This document shows, piece by piece, positions 8,615 to 16,814 of a stretch of DNA of 64,000 bases. The position numbers and the translations under genes were made by a program. The stretch comes from Treponema sp. OMZ 838 (GTDB lineage Bacteria; Spirochaetota; Spirochaetia; Treponematales; Treponemataceae): NCBI RefSeq assembly GCF_000775995.1, contig NZ_CP009227.1, positions 1,488,001-1,552,000 on the forward strand, read 5' to 3'. Within the stretch, counting starts at the first letter, position 1. Every line of letters starts with the position of its first letter. The notes under the pieces were generated by a model. It was not told the origin of the DNA. It did no database searches and was given only the letters and a program-made list of their open reading frames with translations.

Positions 8615-11047
8615 CTACCGTAGGCGTACAATAGTCTTGCCGGTACCGCCATGTTCGGGGCGGGCAAAGAAAAATTCCGCGACATACGGAGCCGCGGCGA
8701 GTTTTTCTTGAACCATTGTTTGCAACACGCCGTTTCCTTTCCCATGTACAATCGAAAATTCCTGCATATTATGCATCAAAGCAAGATCGAGTTGATTTTG
8801 CAGGTGTTTTTCCGCTTCGTCCAGCCGCATGCCCAGTAAGCGCAGTTCAAGCTCCGGGCGGCTTTCCTTATGCAGCTCCGCTTCTACCACAACCTGCGGC
8901 GTGCGCAACGGTGCGGTGCCGGACAAGTTGAGCGGTTCGAGTTTATCGGCGGGGAATGTCATTTTAACGGTATCGACCGCCACTAGCCAGTTCTTTTTTT
9001 CTTTCCGGATAATGACGCCGCGCCGGTGCAGGTGAGGGATAAGTACTTCCATACCTTCGGTCAGTATTTCGCTTACCGGAGCGCCGGTTGCAGACATACC
9101 GTTTGCCGGTTTTCCGTGTGCTTGATCCTGCTCACGATTTCGAAGCGCCTGCTGTAGGGCGGAAAGCTCCTCCTGTTCATTGCGGATATCCGTTTGCTCT
9201 TCTGCAAGCGTTTGTCCGAAATCGGCAAAGAACTGCTTGAGCTTACTTGTTTTTTCGTGCGTCAGCTCCCCTTCTTGAATTTCCCGCACGAGGTTTTCTA
9301 TTTCGTTGCGTTTTTGCTCGAATAAATCGTTCAAGCGTTTATATCCCTGCGAGCGGAGAACTTGCTCCTTTTGACGGAGCTTGAGCGCGTTTAAATCGAA
9401 GCGGCGCTGTTTTTCCCGTAATGCTTTTTCCGTCTCGTCCTTTTCCCGTTCAAAGACCGCAAGCTGCTCATGCTTTTCCATCAGCCCCTTGATGAGGGCG
9501 GCGGCATCGGCGGAACTGTCCGCCATATACGCACGGGCGGCGCGGATAACGTCGGGGCTTAATCCGTTTTTTTCTGCAATATCGACGGCGCGGCTTTCAC
9601 CGGGTATGCCCATCAGTATCCGGTATGAAGGGCGCAGCGTTGCCTCGTCAAAGGATACGGAGGCATTTACGCAGCCGCTTTTCCGGTATGCATAGTTTTT
9701 CAGCACACCGTGATGACTCGTTACAAAGACCCGCGAGCGGCGGGCAAACAGCTCATCCAAAATCGCCATAGCGAGCGCGCCGCCCTCTTGAGGGTCGGTA
9801 CCGCTGCCGAGTTCGTCGAGGAGGATAAGGCTTTCCTCATCGGCTGCTTCCAAAAGCTCTCCGACAGTGCGCATATAGGCGGAAAAGGTCGAAAGCGAGC
9901 GGTCGAGCGACTGCTCATCTCCGATAGCGCAGCCGACATAGCGGAACACCGGTAGGCGCGTTTCTTCTCCGGCGAGTACCGGCCAGCCTGTTTGGTTTAA
10001 CAGCACAAAGAGGGCGGCGGTTTTTAAGCTGACTGTTTTACCGCCGGTGTTTGGCCCGGTGATAATCAGTATCCGATCTTCCGCCGCCAGTTTTAGGTCG
10101 ATAGGAACCGCTGCCGCGCCGAGCAGGGGATGCCGCGCTGCCTGTAAATAAAAGTATTGAGCGTTCCCCGTGTCGGGTACAAAAACACCGTTTTCCGTAT
10201 ATGCCCAGCGGGCGGCGGCGGCGGCACAGTCCAGCTCTAACACGAGCTCGTATGCTTGCTCAAGCGCCTCCGCTTCCTCCGCGAGCTTTGCGCTGATGCT
10301 CACCAACAGGCGGTGCAGCTCCTGTTCATACTCAGCCTGCGCCCGCATCAATTCGTTATTGCGCAGTACAATGCTTTCAGGTTCAAGGTAGAAGCTTTGC
10401 CCCGACTGGGAGTATTCGTGGATAATGCCCTTAATCCGCCCCTTAAAGTTGGAACGCACAGCGATAACCTGCCTACCGTTCCGCAGCACGGGTGTAGGCG
10501 TTTGCAGCATTCCCTTGGTAGACTCGTCGGTGCAGTAGCTCCGCATTGTTTTTTCGATATCGGCTTCAATACGCTGCATCTTTTTTCGGATAGCCGTCAG
10601 CGAGGGGATGTCGCGCAGCGCGCCGTTCTTGTCGATAAACGAAAACACCGCCTGTTCGGTTTGCGGAAGCGGCGGTATCGATTCGATGAGTGTACACGCG
10701 GTACTGTCCGTCTGCTTTTGCTTTATAGCCCATGCCTTCAATTCACCGACTTGCAGCGCCAAAAGCCCCGCCGCGTAGAGTTCCTCTACGGTAAGGCAAA
10801 CACCGACGGTATGCAGCTGCTTTAACACGGAATCGAGCGGCGGGAGGTTTCTAATCGGTAGCGGTTCATCAGCCTGTAAAAACGAGAGGATATCCCGTCC
10901 CAGCTCCTTTGCTGCGGTAATCTCCGCCGCATCTTGCAGCGGCCGTTTTTGTAGACAGCGTTCTCGTGCTTCCTCAGATTTGCAGTAACCTGCGATAATC
11001 TCCGCAATGCGGAAAAATTCTAAAACTTCTAATGTATGCGGTGTCAT
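8615..11047 (-). CDS. mutS2: MutS2 / RqcU ribosome-rescue and anti-recombination ATPase
   Basis: An 810-residue MutS2. It has the N-terminal clamp and core helices, then the MutS-type ATPase with Walker A GPNTGGKT, Walker B LILLDELGSGTDP and the following TSHHG. A long coiled coil spans about residues 500-640. A KOW-like segment follows (EGMEVLIPHLHRRGVI), and a C-terminal Smr nuclease-type domain (LRLLGMRLDEAEKHL, then IVHGKGNGVL). Family members either suppress recombination or split collided ribosomes for quality control. It lacks the mismatch-binding domain of MutS, so it is not a mismatch-repair MutS. ATG start with AAGGAATG just upstream. Monocistronic by position. Confidence 0.96.
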   Translation of the reverse strand: MTPHTLEVLEFFRIAEIIAGYCKSEEARERCLQKRPLQDAAEITAAKELGRDILSFLQADEPLPIRNLPPLDSVLKQLHTVGVCLTVEELYAAGLLALQVGELKAWAIKQKQTDSTACTLIESIPPLPQTEQAVFSFIDKNGALRDIPSLTAIRKKMQRIEADIEKTMRSYCTDESTKGMLQTPTPVLRNGRQVIAVRSNFKGRIKGIIHEYSQSGQSFYLEPESIVLRNNELMRAQAEYEQELHRLLVSISAKLAEEAEALEQAYELVLELDCAAAAARWAYTENGVFVPDTGNAQYFYLQAARHPLLGAAAVPIDLKLAAEDRILIITGPNTGGKTVSLKTAALFVLLNQTGWPVLAGEETRLPVFRYVGCAIGDEQSLDRSLSTFSAYMRTVGELLEAADEESLILLDELGSGTDPQEGGALAMAILDELFARRSRVFVTSHHGVLKNYAYRKSGCVNASVSFDEATLRPSYRILMGIPGESRAVDIAEKNGLSPDVIRAARAYMADSSADAAALIKGLMEKHEQLAVFEREKDETEKALREKQRRFDLNALKLRQKEQVLRSQGYKRLNDLFEQKRNEIENLVREIQEGELTHEKTSKLKQFFADFGQTLAEEQTDIRNEQEELSALQQALRNREQDQAHGKPANGMSATGAPVSEILTEGMEVLIPHLHRRGVIIRKEKKNWLVAVDTVKMTFPADKLEPLNLSGTAPLRTPQVVVEAELHKESRPELELRLLGMRLDEAEKHLQNQLDLALMHNMQEFSIVHGKGNGVLQTMVQEKLAAAPYVAEFFFARPEHGGTGKTIVRLR

Positions 11048-11373
11048 TACATTCCTTACTTATTCACTACCGTTATAAATAACGAATAGTTTATCAGTTT
11101 TTACTATTTATCGATAGTGCTTTCCGATATGGTGATTTACAAATAACATCCCGATAACCTGCATATTTTTTATTTTTTCTCCTTAAGTGTTTTTCAATAA
11201 CTCCGATATATGTAATAAGCACAGTGAAAAGGTTGTGCACCCTTCATTGTGTTACGTTCTTCTGTGTCGGATAGCAGAGGATCTGGAAAATAATTATTGA
11301 CATATCGGCAGGGATGCCGTGACGGACGCCGTAAGGTAAAAAACTCGTCAAAAATCGCCGAAGGAGTAGCAAT
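11048..11373. other. Intergenic region upstream of flagellin
   Basis: 326 bases between the divergent mutS2 and flaB genes. It contains AAGGAG at 11361-11366 as the flaB ribosome binding site and TTGACA at 11297-11302 without a convincing -10 box downstream. CCCGATAA at 11150-11157 resembles the -10 of sigma-28 promoters, but no TAAA lies at the right distance. I could not identify the flagellin promoter with confidence, and no RNA gene is evident. Confidence 0.4.
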
Positions 11374-12234
11374 ATGATCATTAATCACAACATGAGCGCT
11401 ATGTTTGCACAGAGAACAGTTGGTCAAACCAACGTTTCCACTCAGAAAAACATAGAAAAACTTTCATCCGGTTTACGCATCAATCGTGCAGGGGATGATG
11501 CTTCCGGCTTAGCAGTTTCCGAGAAAATGCGAAGCCAAATCCGCGGCTTGAACAGAGCAAGTGCCAACGCTCAAGACGGCATTTCTTTTATTCAAGTTAC
11601 CGAAGCGTTCTTGCAGGAAACAACTGATGTTATGCAGCGCATCCGTGAATTAAGCGTTCAGTCTTCGAACGGTATTTACAGCGCCGAAGACCGCTTGTAC
11701 ATCCAGGTTGAAGTATCTCAGCTTGTTGCTGAAGTTGACCGGATTGCAAGTCACGCACAGTTCAACGGTATGAATCTGCTTACCGGCCGTTTCGCTCGTG
11801 AAACAGGAGAAAACACCGTTACCGCCTCTATGTGGTTCCATATCGGTGCCAACATGGATCAGCGCATACGTGCATATGTCGGTACAATGACCGCTAAAGC
11901 ACTCGGTGTTCGCGACGTTGGTGACGAATCGATTCTTACAATCGATACGCCTGAAACAGCAAACCGTGCAATCGGTACCATTGATGAAGCCATCAAGAAG
12001 ATCAACAAACAGCGGGCTGATCTCGGTGCATACCAGAACAGACTCGAGATGAGTGTTGTCGGTATCAATGTTGCAGCGGAAAACCTCCAAGCCTCGGAAT
12101 CACGCATACGTGATGTCGACATGGCTAAGGAGATGGTAGAATTCACCAGAAACCAGATCCTGACGCAGTCCGGTATGGCAATGCTTGCACAAGCAAACCA
12201 GCAGACACAAAGCGTGATGTCTCTGTTGCGCTAA
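11374..12234 (+). CDS. flaB: Flagellin core protein FlaB (FlaB2-like)
   Basis: A 286-residue flagellin, the size of spirochaetal FlaB proteins. It starts [15 protein letters not shown] and has the conserved N-terminal D0/D1 region ([20 protein letters not shown]) and C-terminal region ([33 protein letters not shown]), with only a short central part. FlaB proteins polymerise into the core of the periplasmic flagellar filament and are exported by the flagellar type III apparatus, so no signal peptide is expected. The segment [19 protein letters not shown] resembles FlaB2 of T. pallidum from memory, but the paralogue number is not certain. AAGGAG lies seven bases before the ATG, and a strong terminator follows at once, so it is transcribed alone. 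The related fliA gene is at 32849. Confidence 0.95.
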   Translation: MIINHNMSAMFAQRTVGQTNVSTQKNIEKLSSGLRINRAGDDASGLAVSEKMRSQIRGLNRASANAQDGISFIQVTEAFLQETTDVMQRIRELSVQSSNGIYSAEDRLYIQVEVSQLVAEVDRIASHAQFNGMNLLTGRFARETGENTVTASMWFHIGANMDQRIRAYVGTMTAKALGVRDVGDESILTIDTPETANRAIGTIDEAIKKINKQRADLGAYQNRLEMSVVGINVAAENLQASESRIRDVDMAKEMVEFTRNQILTQSGMAMLAQANQQTQSVMSLLR

Positions 12235-12251
12235 GCATTAGAGAGTGACGG

Positions 12252-12290
12252 AAAAGGTTGCCTCCTACTAGGGATGCAACCTTTTTTTTA
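12252..12290 (+). terminator. Rho-independent terminator of flaB
   Basis: AAAGGTTGC (12253-12261) pairs with GCAACCTTT (12276-12284) and is followed directly by a run of T. It lies 18 bases after the flagellin stop. Confidence 0.9.
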
Positions 12291-12314
12291 TTATAATCGA
12301 TTCCGTTATATAGT

Positions 12315-13958
12315 ATGCGACAACTTACCGAACTGGATATTTATATATTAAAGCAAGAATTTCCTCAGCTCAGTCTTACAGAAGACCCTGACATTGAACG
12401 CTATTTTGAATTTCGTTCTTTGAATAGACAAGCGGAGGCATTGCGGCTCTATAATACAAAGTTGATACATCGATATCCTGATAATAAGATGCGGGTACAG
12501 TTGATGACCTATTACCGAAAGCGCGATTATCGATTCCATATTTTGCTTACCGATTCGCTTGTTCAGCTCGCGGATCGGACTGTTGTTCAGGTCAAAAAAG
12601 TTATCATTTTCTTTGCAGACACTATTGCTCCGTTAAAGCGTGCAAAGGTATATACGATTATTAAAGTATGCGAAAAAGTCATTAATGCTATTTCTCCGAA
12701 TCGATTTGCCGCTATTAGTTTTACTGAAAAATATACGCGGTATGCCGAAAAGCTTAAATACCATGCCGCCGATATGCGGCAAGCTGCTGATATTATCCGC
12801 ATGTATATTACCGATACGCTTTCTTCTGTGCGGGAATACCGTGAAGAACAGGATCGGAAAAACGTTCAAGAGAAAACACGGAGAGCACTTCATAAAGAAA
12901 AGGCTTCCGTTGTCGATTTTTCAAAAATTGTATTCACAAAAGAGCAGGTTGCTTCAATTACCATTCCTTCATCCATAATCCGTATCGAGGATAAAGTACT
13001 TGCCTATACTATGAAATATTGGAATCGCTATGCCGACGGTGCTTTTGAAAATATACTGCTTTTGTACAGCAGAAAGTACGGCACTAATCATTATGCGATT
13101 TTCCATGCGGTAAAAGTAGGCAGAGTGCGTAATTGGAAAGATGAGGAACTGCTCCATGCGGTACTCGCGAATGTAGCACAGGGATACTATTACAGTATCT
13201 CCGGGGATTTGTACTTACAACGAGCCTGGAAGCAGTTAAAGCTTAATCTGGATCCTTCGTCTCCGCCTTCGCAGGTTAAAGGATTGCCCGTACCGGCTGT
13301 AAAAAAAGCAAAGGCTGTAAAACGGTCAAAAAAACAGACTGAAAAAGCAGTGGTTCAAAAAACGAACAAAGCGGAAAAGGAGACTGTTTCCACACGTAAG
13401 AAAAAAGAGACGAAAAAAAATGTTCAGGTTAATTCCGTTTCGGTGTCCGGAGCTGCAATGCCGTCTCCGTCTGCGAAAAGAGTATTGCAAAAAAACACAG
13501 CGACAGCGCCCGAATCAAGCAAGAGTACAAAACCGGTTTCAGCAGCTTCAATACCGGAATCCGGAAAAACCGCTCAGGAACAAACAGTCGCTGAAAAAGC
13601 ATCGGCTTCCGTTCAAATATATCCCATCAATGAGCCTAAAGGTCTGCCGGCCTCCATCGCCGAAACGGTAAAAAAAGTAACGGGCAAAAGCTACGGTGTC
13701 TACCGCGATCTCTTCTTCAAAGAAGTCCGATCGGCAATCCGTACAATTCTCCAACACTCAACAGTACAAAAATTATCGTTCTTCGGCAGCGAACAAAACA
13801 ACGCCGAAAATATCATTTATCAATTTTTAGAAACCAATTACGACAATCCCTATCAGCAATGGCAGGGCAGTAAAGAACAGGCCGATGTGTTTGAGCAAGG
13901 ATTCCGCATCGACAGCCTCGAACCGATTATTCGCCTTTGGGCTAAAGAAAACCTCTGA
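12315..13958 (+). CDS. Conserved spirochaetal hypothetical protein
   Basis: A 547-residue soluble protein with no recognised domain. Residues 1-315 are helical and basic (for example RRKDYRF-like and YTIIKVCEKVINAI segments). Residues ~320-435 are a low-complexity Lys/Ala/Ser/Thr linker. The C-terminal ~110 residues form a second compact region (YGVYRDLFFKEVRSAIRTIL, WQGSKEQADVFEQGFRID). There is no signal peptide or membrane segment. The ATG at 12315 lacks a Shine-Dalgarno, and TATAAT sits at 12292-12297, so the leader would be about ten bases. Position next to flaB is the only hint of a motility link. Confidence 0.7.
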   Translation: MRQLTELDIYILKQEFPQLSLTEDPDIERYFEFRSLNRQAEALRLYNTKLIHRYPDNKMRVQLMTYYRKRDYRFHILLTDSLVQLADRTVVQVKKVIIFFADTIAPLKRAKVYTIIKVCEKVINAISPNRFAAISFTEKYTRYAEKLKYHAADMRQAADIIRMYITDTLSSVREYREEQDRKNVQEKTRRALHKEKASVVDFSKIVFTKEQVASITIPSSIIRIEDKVLAYTMKYWNRYADGAFENILLLYSRKYGTNHYAIFHAVKVGRVRNWKDEELLHAVLANVAQGYYYSISGDLYLQRAWKQLKLNLDPSSPPSQVKGLPVPAVKKAKAVKRSKKQTEKAVVQKTNKAEKETVSTRKKKETKKNVQVNSVSVSGAAMPSPSAKRVLQKNTATAPESSKSTKPVSAASIPESGKTAQEQTVAEKASASVQIYPINEPKGLPASIAETVKKVTGKSYGVYRDLFFKEVRSAIRTILQHSTVQKLSFFGSEQNNAENIIYQFLETNYDNPYQQWQGSKEQADVFEQGFRIDSLEPIIRLWAKENL

Positions 13959-13996
13959 TGCACAGGACAATCGTATCAGATAAAATAGATCAAGTT

Positions 13997-14073
13997 CCGC
14001 AGAATTATAGGTTGGGTGACCATTTGAGCCGCATAGCGGCGAAACTCTGGGCGGACAGACTATAATTCTGCGG
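13997..14073. repeat. 77-bp inverted-repeat element
   Basis: CCGCAGAATTATAG at 13997-14010 is the exact reverse complement of 14060-14073. The 49-bp interior contains a smaller GCCGC-ATA-GCGGC hairpin at 14028-14040. There is no T-run after either arm, so it is not a classical terminator. It may be a small palindromic repeat, a structured RNA or a protein binding site. No second copy was noticed in the window. Confidence 0.55.
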
Positions 14074-14136
14074 GGAATATAAATACACTTTCTGATATGT
14101 TTACCCTGCGCTCTGATACGTTTACCCGGCGGAAGT

Positions 14137-14165
14137 TTGACATTTGAGGGGCTTACCGCTATACT
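14137..14165 (+). promoter_or_regulatory. Sigma-70 promoter giving a probable leaderless mRNA
   Basis: TTGACA (14137-14142), a 17-base spacer and TATACT (14160-14165). The ATG of the next gene is at 14172, which is where transcription should start. There is no Shine-Dalgarno between them. Confidence 0.75.
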
Positions 14166-14171
14166 TTTTTT

Positions 14172-14966
14172 ATGCTCAGTAATTTTCATACTCATACGTA
14201 TCTGTGCAAACACGCTGAGGGTACTCCGGTTGATTATGTACGGCAGGCCGCAGCTGTCGGTTGCTCTGCGCTCGGGTTTTCCGACCATTGTCCTTATCCA
14301 CACGACGACATGTGGCTCTATTGCCGGATGGCAGCGGCTGATATCCCGTTGTATAAGCGCCTCGTTGAAGACGCAAAAAAGGAAGCCGATTTTCCCGTGT
14401 ACTTCGGGTTTGAATGTGAATGGTCGCCGCAACATCACAACTGGTTTAAGGATGAGTTAATCGGCCGCTATGGAGCAGACTATTTGGTATTCGGTTCACA
14501 CTGGTTTCCGCTGCACGGCGGACTTGAATATATTGCGACCGTTACCGAAAGACGTTTGCTGCATACCTATATCGATTTTACGATTGAAGGGATGAAGTCG
14601 GGGCTCTATGCGTTTTTAGCTCATCCCGATTTGTTTTTGAGCAGCATCCGGTCTATCGATGCGGACTGTCTTGCCTGTGTCGATGCGCTCATCGATGCTG
14701 CAAATGATTTGGGAATGCCTCTTGAAATCAACGGCTACGGGCTGATTAAATCGAAGGTGCGGCGGGATTACGGTGAGGACTATCAATATCCCGTAGCGGC
14801 GTTTTGGAAACGTGCAGCGCAAAAAAATGCCCGTATTATCTGCAATGCCGATGCGCATCAAATAGAACAGGTTTTGGCAGGAGTGCAGAACGGTATCGAA
14901 TATGCGGAAGACCTCGGCATACCGATAATCGATGCGGCGGAAGCGCTGGGCTTTGCACATAAGTAG
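14172..14966 (+). CDS. PHP-family histidinol-phosphatase-like enzyme
   Basis: A 264-residue PHP-domain protein of the HisJ/HisK type. Metal-binding motifs are visible in order: HTHTYLCKHAEG (residues 6-17), GFSDHCPY, a central FECEW, SHW, AHPD, and C-terminal NADAH. HisJ enzymes hydrolyse histidinol phosphate. No other his gene is nearby, so the true substrate could be another phosphate ester. It is likely translated from a leaderless transcript (see the promoter at 14137). The acylphosphatase gene follows 49 bases later. Cytoplasmic. Confidence 0.85.
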   Translation: MLSNFHTHTYLCKHAEGTPVDYVRQAAAVGCSALGFSDHCPYPHDDMWLYCRMAAADIPLYKRLVEDAKKEADFPVYFGFECEWSPQHHNWFKDELIGRYGADYLVFGSHWFPLHGGLEYIATVTERRLLHTYIDFTIEGMKSGLYAFLAHPDLFLSSIRSIDADCLACVDALIDAANDLGMPLEINGYGLIKSKVRRDYGEDYQYPVAAFWKRAAQKNARIICNADAHQIEQVLAGVQNGIEYAEDLGIPIIDAAEALGFAHK

Positions 14967-15015
14967 GATTGGTTCACACGTATGTTGAAAGAGGTCATAT
15001 TTTTGAGGATATACG

Positions 15016-15315
15016 ATGCGTAAGGATACGCCGCATACTGCCGAACGGAAAGCCGCTCGTGCCGTTGTGGAAGGACGGGTGCAGGGCGTGGGCTTCCGTT
15101 ATTGGACGGTACAGGTTGCACGGGAATTCGGCATTACCGGCTGGGTACGGAACTGTCCCGACTATTCAGTGGAGATATTTGCGGAAGGAGACGGCGCCGC
15201 GCTCTATGAATTTTTCAATGCAGTGCAGCACAGTCATCCCCGCGCGTATATTTCCAACTTTACCGTTACAGCGGCGCAATATCAAGGTTTGGAATCTTTT
15301 AGCGTCCTCTTTTGA
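15016..15315 (+). CDS. acyP: Acylphosphatase
   Basis: A 99-residue acylphosphatase, which hydrolyses carboxyl-phosphate bonds in small acyl phosphates. The fold signature VEGRVQGVGFRYW is present with the catalytic Arg at 28, and GWVRNCPD supplies the catalytic Asn at 46. Length is normal for the family with about 12 extra N-terminal residues. The last sense codon and stop (TTT TGA) fall inside a palindromic repeat element that begins at 15309, so that element has inserted at, or shaped, the 3' end of the gene. Confidence 0.93.
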   Translation: MRKDTPHTAERKAARAVVEGRVQGVGFRYWTVQVAREFGITGWVRNCPDYSVEIFAEGDGAALYEFFNAVQHSHPRAYISNFTVTAAQYQGLESFSVLF

Positions 15316-15431
15316 AAATATATGGCACATCTACTTCGTTGCTACGCACAAATTAATCCTCAACGTATCAAAGATACGCCTGCGGTTAATTTGTGCTCGC
15401 GCCTTGTATCTGTACCATCTATTTTCAAAAG
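15309..15431 (+). repeat. 123-bp palindromic repeat element, copy 1
   Basis: The outer ends CTTTTGAAAATA and TATTTTCAAAAG are exact inverted repeats. Inside are CACAAATTAA / TTAATTTGTG and CGTATC-AAA-GATACG. The reverse complement of 49150-49272 matches it over the same 123 bases with about seven differences. It overlaps the acyP stop codon. Confidence 0.85.
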
Positions 15432-15590
15432 GCTAACGGAAAGCTATATCCGTGTGCCGCTACCGCAAATGCTCAACGTATTAGAACGGACAAGGACGTA
15501 CAACTGTTCAAAAGGCTTTTTAGGAGCGGCATGGATGCCATTGTTCGGGAATGTACATCCGTGTACACTTTTAATGATGCATCTACTGAG
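15432..15590 (+). repeat. Degenerate pieces of the palindromic repeat family
   Basis: 15450-15485 (ATCCGTGTGCCGCTAC, then GCTCAACGTA) resembles the reverse strand of 48844-48890. 15528-15575 (GCGGCATGGATGCCATTG, then GGGAATGTACATCC) matches the forward strand of 48870-48903. The pieces fill the gap between acyP and the AEC transporter and reach almost to its ribosome binding site (TGAGGAGA, 15587-15594). Confidence 0.6.
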
Positions 15591-15599
15591 GAGAACATA

Positions 15600-16475
15600 A
15601 TGGTTGTTAAAATAGTGCTTCCGTTTTTGTATCTCGGGTTCGGTTTTCTTGTTGGGAAAACGCCGATCGATATAAAAAATCAGACATCGTATCTTTTAAC
15701 GAGATTGGTTATTCCAATGGTGATTATTTATAACATTGCAACGTTTCACAGCGATTTGTTTTTTATTATTACCGCTATGATAGTTATGCTGACTGCAATG
15801 ATGCTTTTGAGCCGACTCTTTACTTCCGATGCTGTCGAACGTTTATGTTTTTTCTATTTAAATATCGGATGGCTTGCTCTGCCGGTTGTTACTGCTGTGT
15901 GGGGTGACAGTGCAGCAATGGCTGTCCTTTCGTTGTATATCGGCAACTCTCTTTTTGGTAATTCCATTGGCGCGGGTATGTTGATCAATAATGGTGCTGT
16001 AAAGATCGACATAAAACGGACATTACAGTCCCCCCCAGTGGCAGCGCTTATTATCGGTGTCGCCTGTATTCCTTTCGGTGATGTCTTTCGGCAGTATCTC
16101 CCACCGGTATATCGAATGGTAAAATGGTTACTGACTTTCTTAGGTATGGGGGTACTCGGAATGTGGCTGGCTCATATAAAACTTTGCCGTAAAGATTTTA
16201 AAGCTGCGCTGCGTTGGGCGTTACTAAGGGCAATAATAGTCGGCTTCTTTCTAACTTTGTTTATTTATATTGCAGGTATGTTTAAACTGGAACTGGTAAC
16301 TGGGAATAAATCCGCACTATATATAATCTGTATTATGCCTCCGGCTGCCAATATTATCGTATTGGAAACACATTACTGTCGTACTGGAAAGTCTGCGGGG
16401 CTTACCGCTTGCGGTACTCTTTTGAGTTTAATTCTTATCGCTTTATATATTGTGGTAACAAAACTGCTGTTTTAA
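15600..16475 (+). CDS. AEC-family transporter
   Basis: A 291-residue, very hydrophobic protein with about ten membrane segments. It has the two-half layout of auxin efflux carrier family permeases, with conserved-looking PMVIIYNIATF and PPAANIIVLE segments. Bacterial members export or import small organic acids such as malate or malonate. The substrate cannot be read from the sequence. The ATG at 15600 follows TGAGGAGA. The open frame runs upstream into repeat sequence and that extension is not believed. No neighbour suggests a pathway. Confidence 0.82.
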   Translation: MVVKIVLPFLYLGFGFLVGKTPIDIKNQTSYLLTRLVIPMVIIYNIATFHSDLFFIITAMIVMLTAMMLLSRLFTSDAVERLCFFYLNIGWLALPVVTAVWGDSAAMAVLSLYIGNSLFGNSIGAGMLINNGAVKIDIKRTLQSPPVAALIIGVACIPFGDVFRQYLPPVYRMVKWLLTFLGMGVLGMWLAHIKLCRKDFKAALRWALLRAIIVGFFLTLFIYIAGMFKLELVTGNKSALYIICIMPPAANIIVLETHYCRTGKSAGLTACGTLLSLILIALYIVVTKLLF

Positions 16476-16490
16476 ACCCCGCAGAATCGG

Positions 16491-16814
16491 TTAAGCCCTT
16501 TCCCAGTTTTTGACATATTCTTCCAGCTCATCAAGCATTGTAAGAATGACCGACTTGTTTTTTTCAGAATACGTTTCAGCCTCTTTTTCCAGCTTTTTAA
16601 AAAACGGAAGTAATGGGGTTAGCTTTGCTATAGGAACCTTGGTCGGATGGTACTTTATCAACACACTTCCGGTAACGGGATTATGTTCAATCTCTTTGAT
16701 GATTGATGAAAGCGCCGGAGCTTTCAAGATGGATAATGCCCGCTCGGTGATTGCGGTGTCCTTAAAGACAGGCGCCCGCAGCCGTATGCGGCCGGGGAAA
16801 AAGCCGGTAATCAT
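16491..16814 (-). CDS. HMA-like domain protein without CxxC
   Basis: A 107-residue protein. The N-terminal ~75 residues resemble a degenerate heavy-metal-associated fold (FFPGRIRLRAPVF, then TGSVLIKYHPTKV), matching the start of the adjacent ATPase (LPGRIRLHYNAVE). The Cys-x-x-Cys metal site is absent. The last ~35 residues are an amphipathic charged helix. It overlaps the ATPase stop by four bases and must be its partner. It may regulate or anchor the ATPase rather than carry metal as a classical chaperone does. Inference only. Confidence 0.7.
   Translation of the reverse strand: MITGFFPGRIRLRAPVFKDTAITERALSILKAPALSSIIKEIEHNPVTGSVLIKYHPTKVPIAKLTPLLPFFKKLEKEAETYSEKNKSVILTMLDELEEYVKNWERA

Noticed and set aside
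8615..11047. Mismatch-repair MutS to pair with MutL
   Set aside because: The protein lacks the mismatch-recognition domain and has a C-terminal Smr domain, so it is MutS2.
11337..11364. Sigma-28-like TAAA ... GCCGAAGG before flaB
   Set aside because: The -10 part overlaps the ribosome binding site and would put the transcript start at the ATG, so the Shine-Dalgarno would be lost. The spacing is also one base off.
15322..15600. Open frames covering the gap before the AEC transporter
   Set aside because: They consist of palindromic repeat sequence. A clear ribosome binding site marks the transporter start at 15600.
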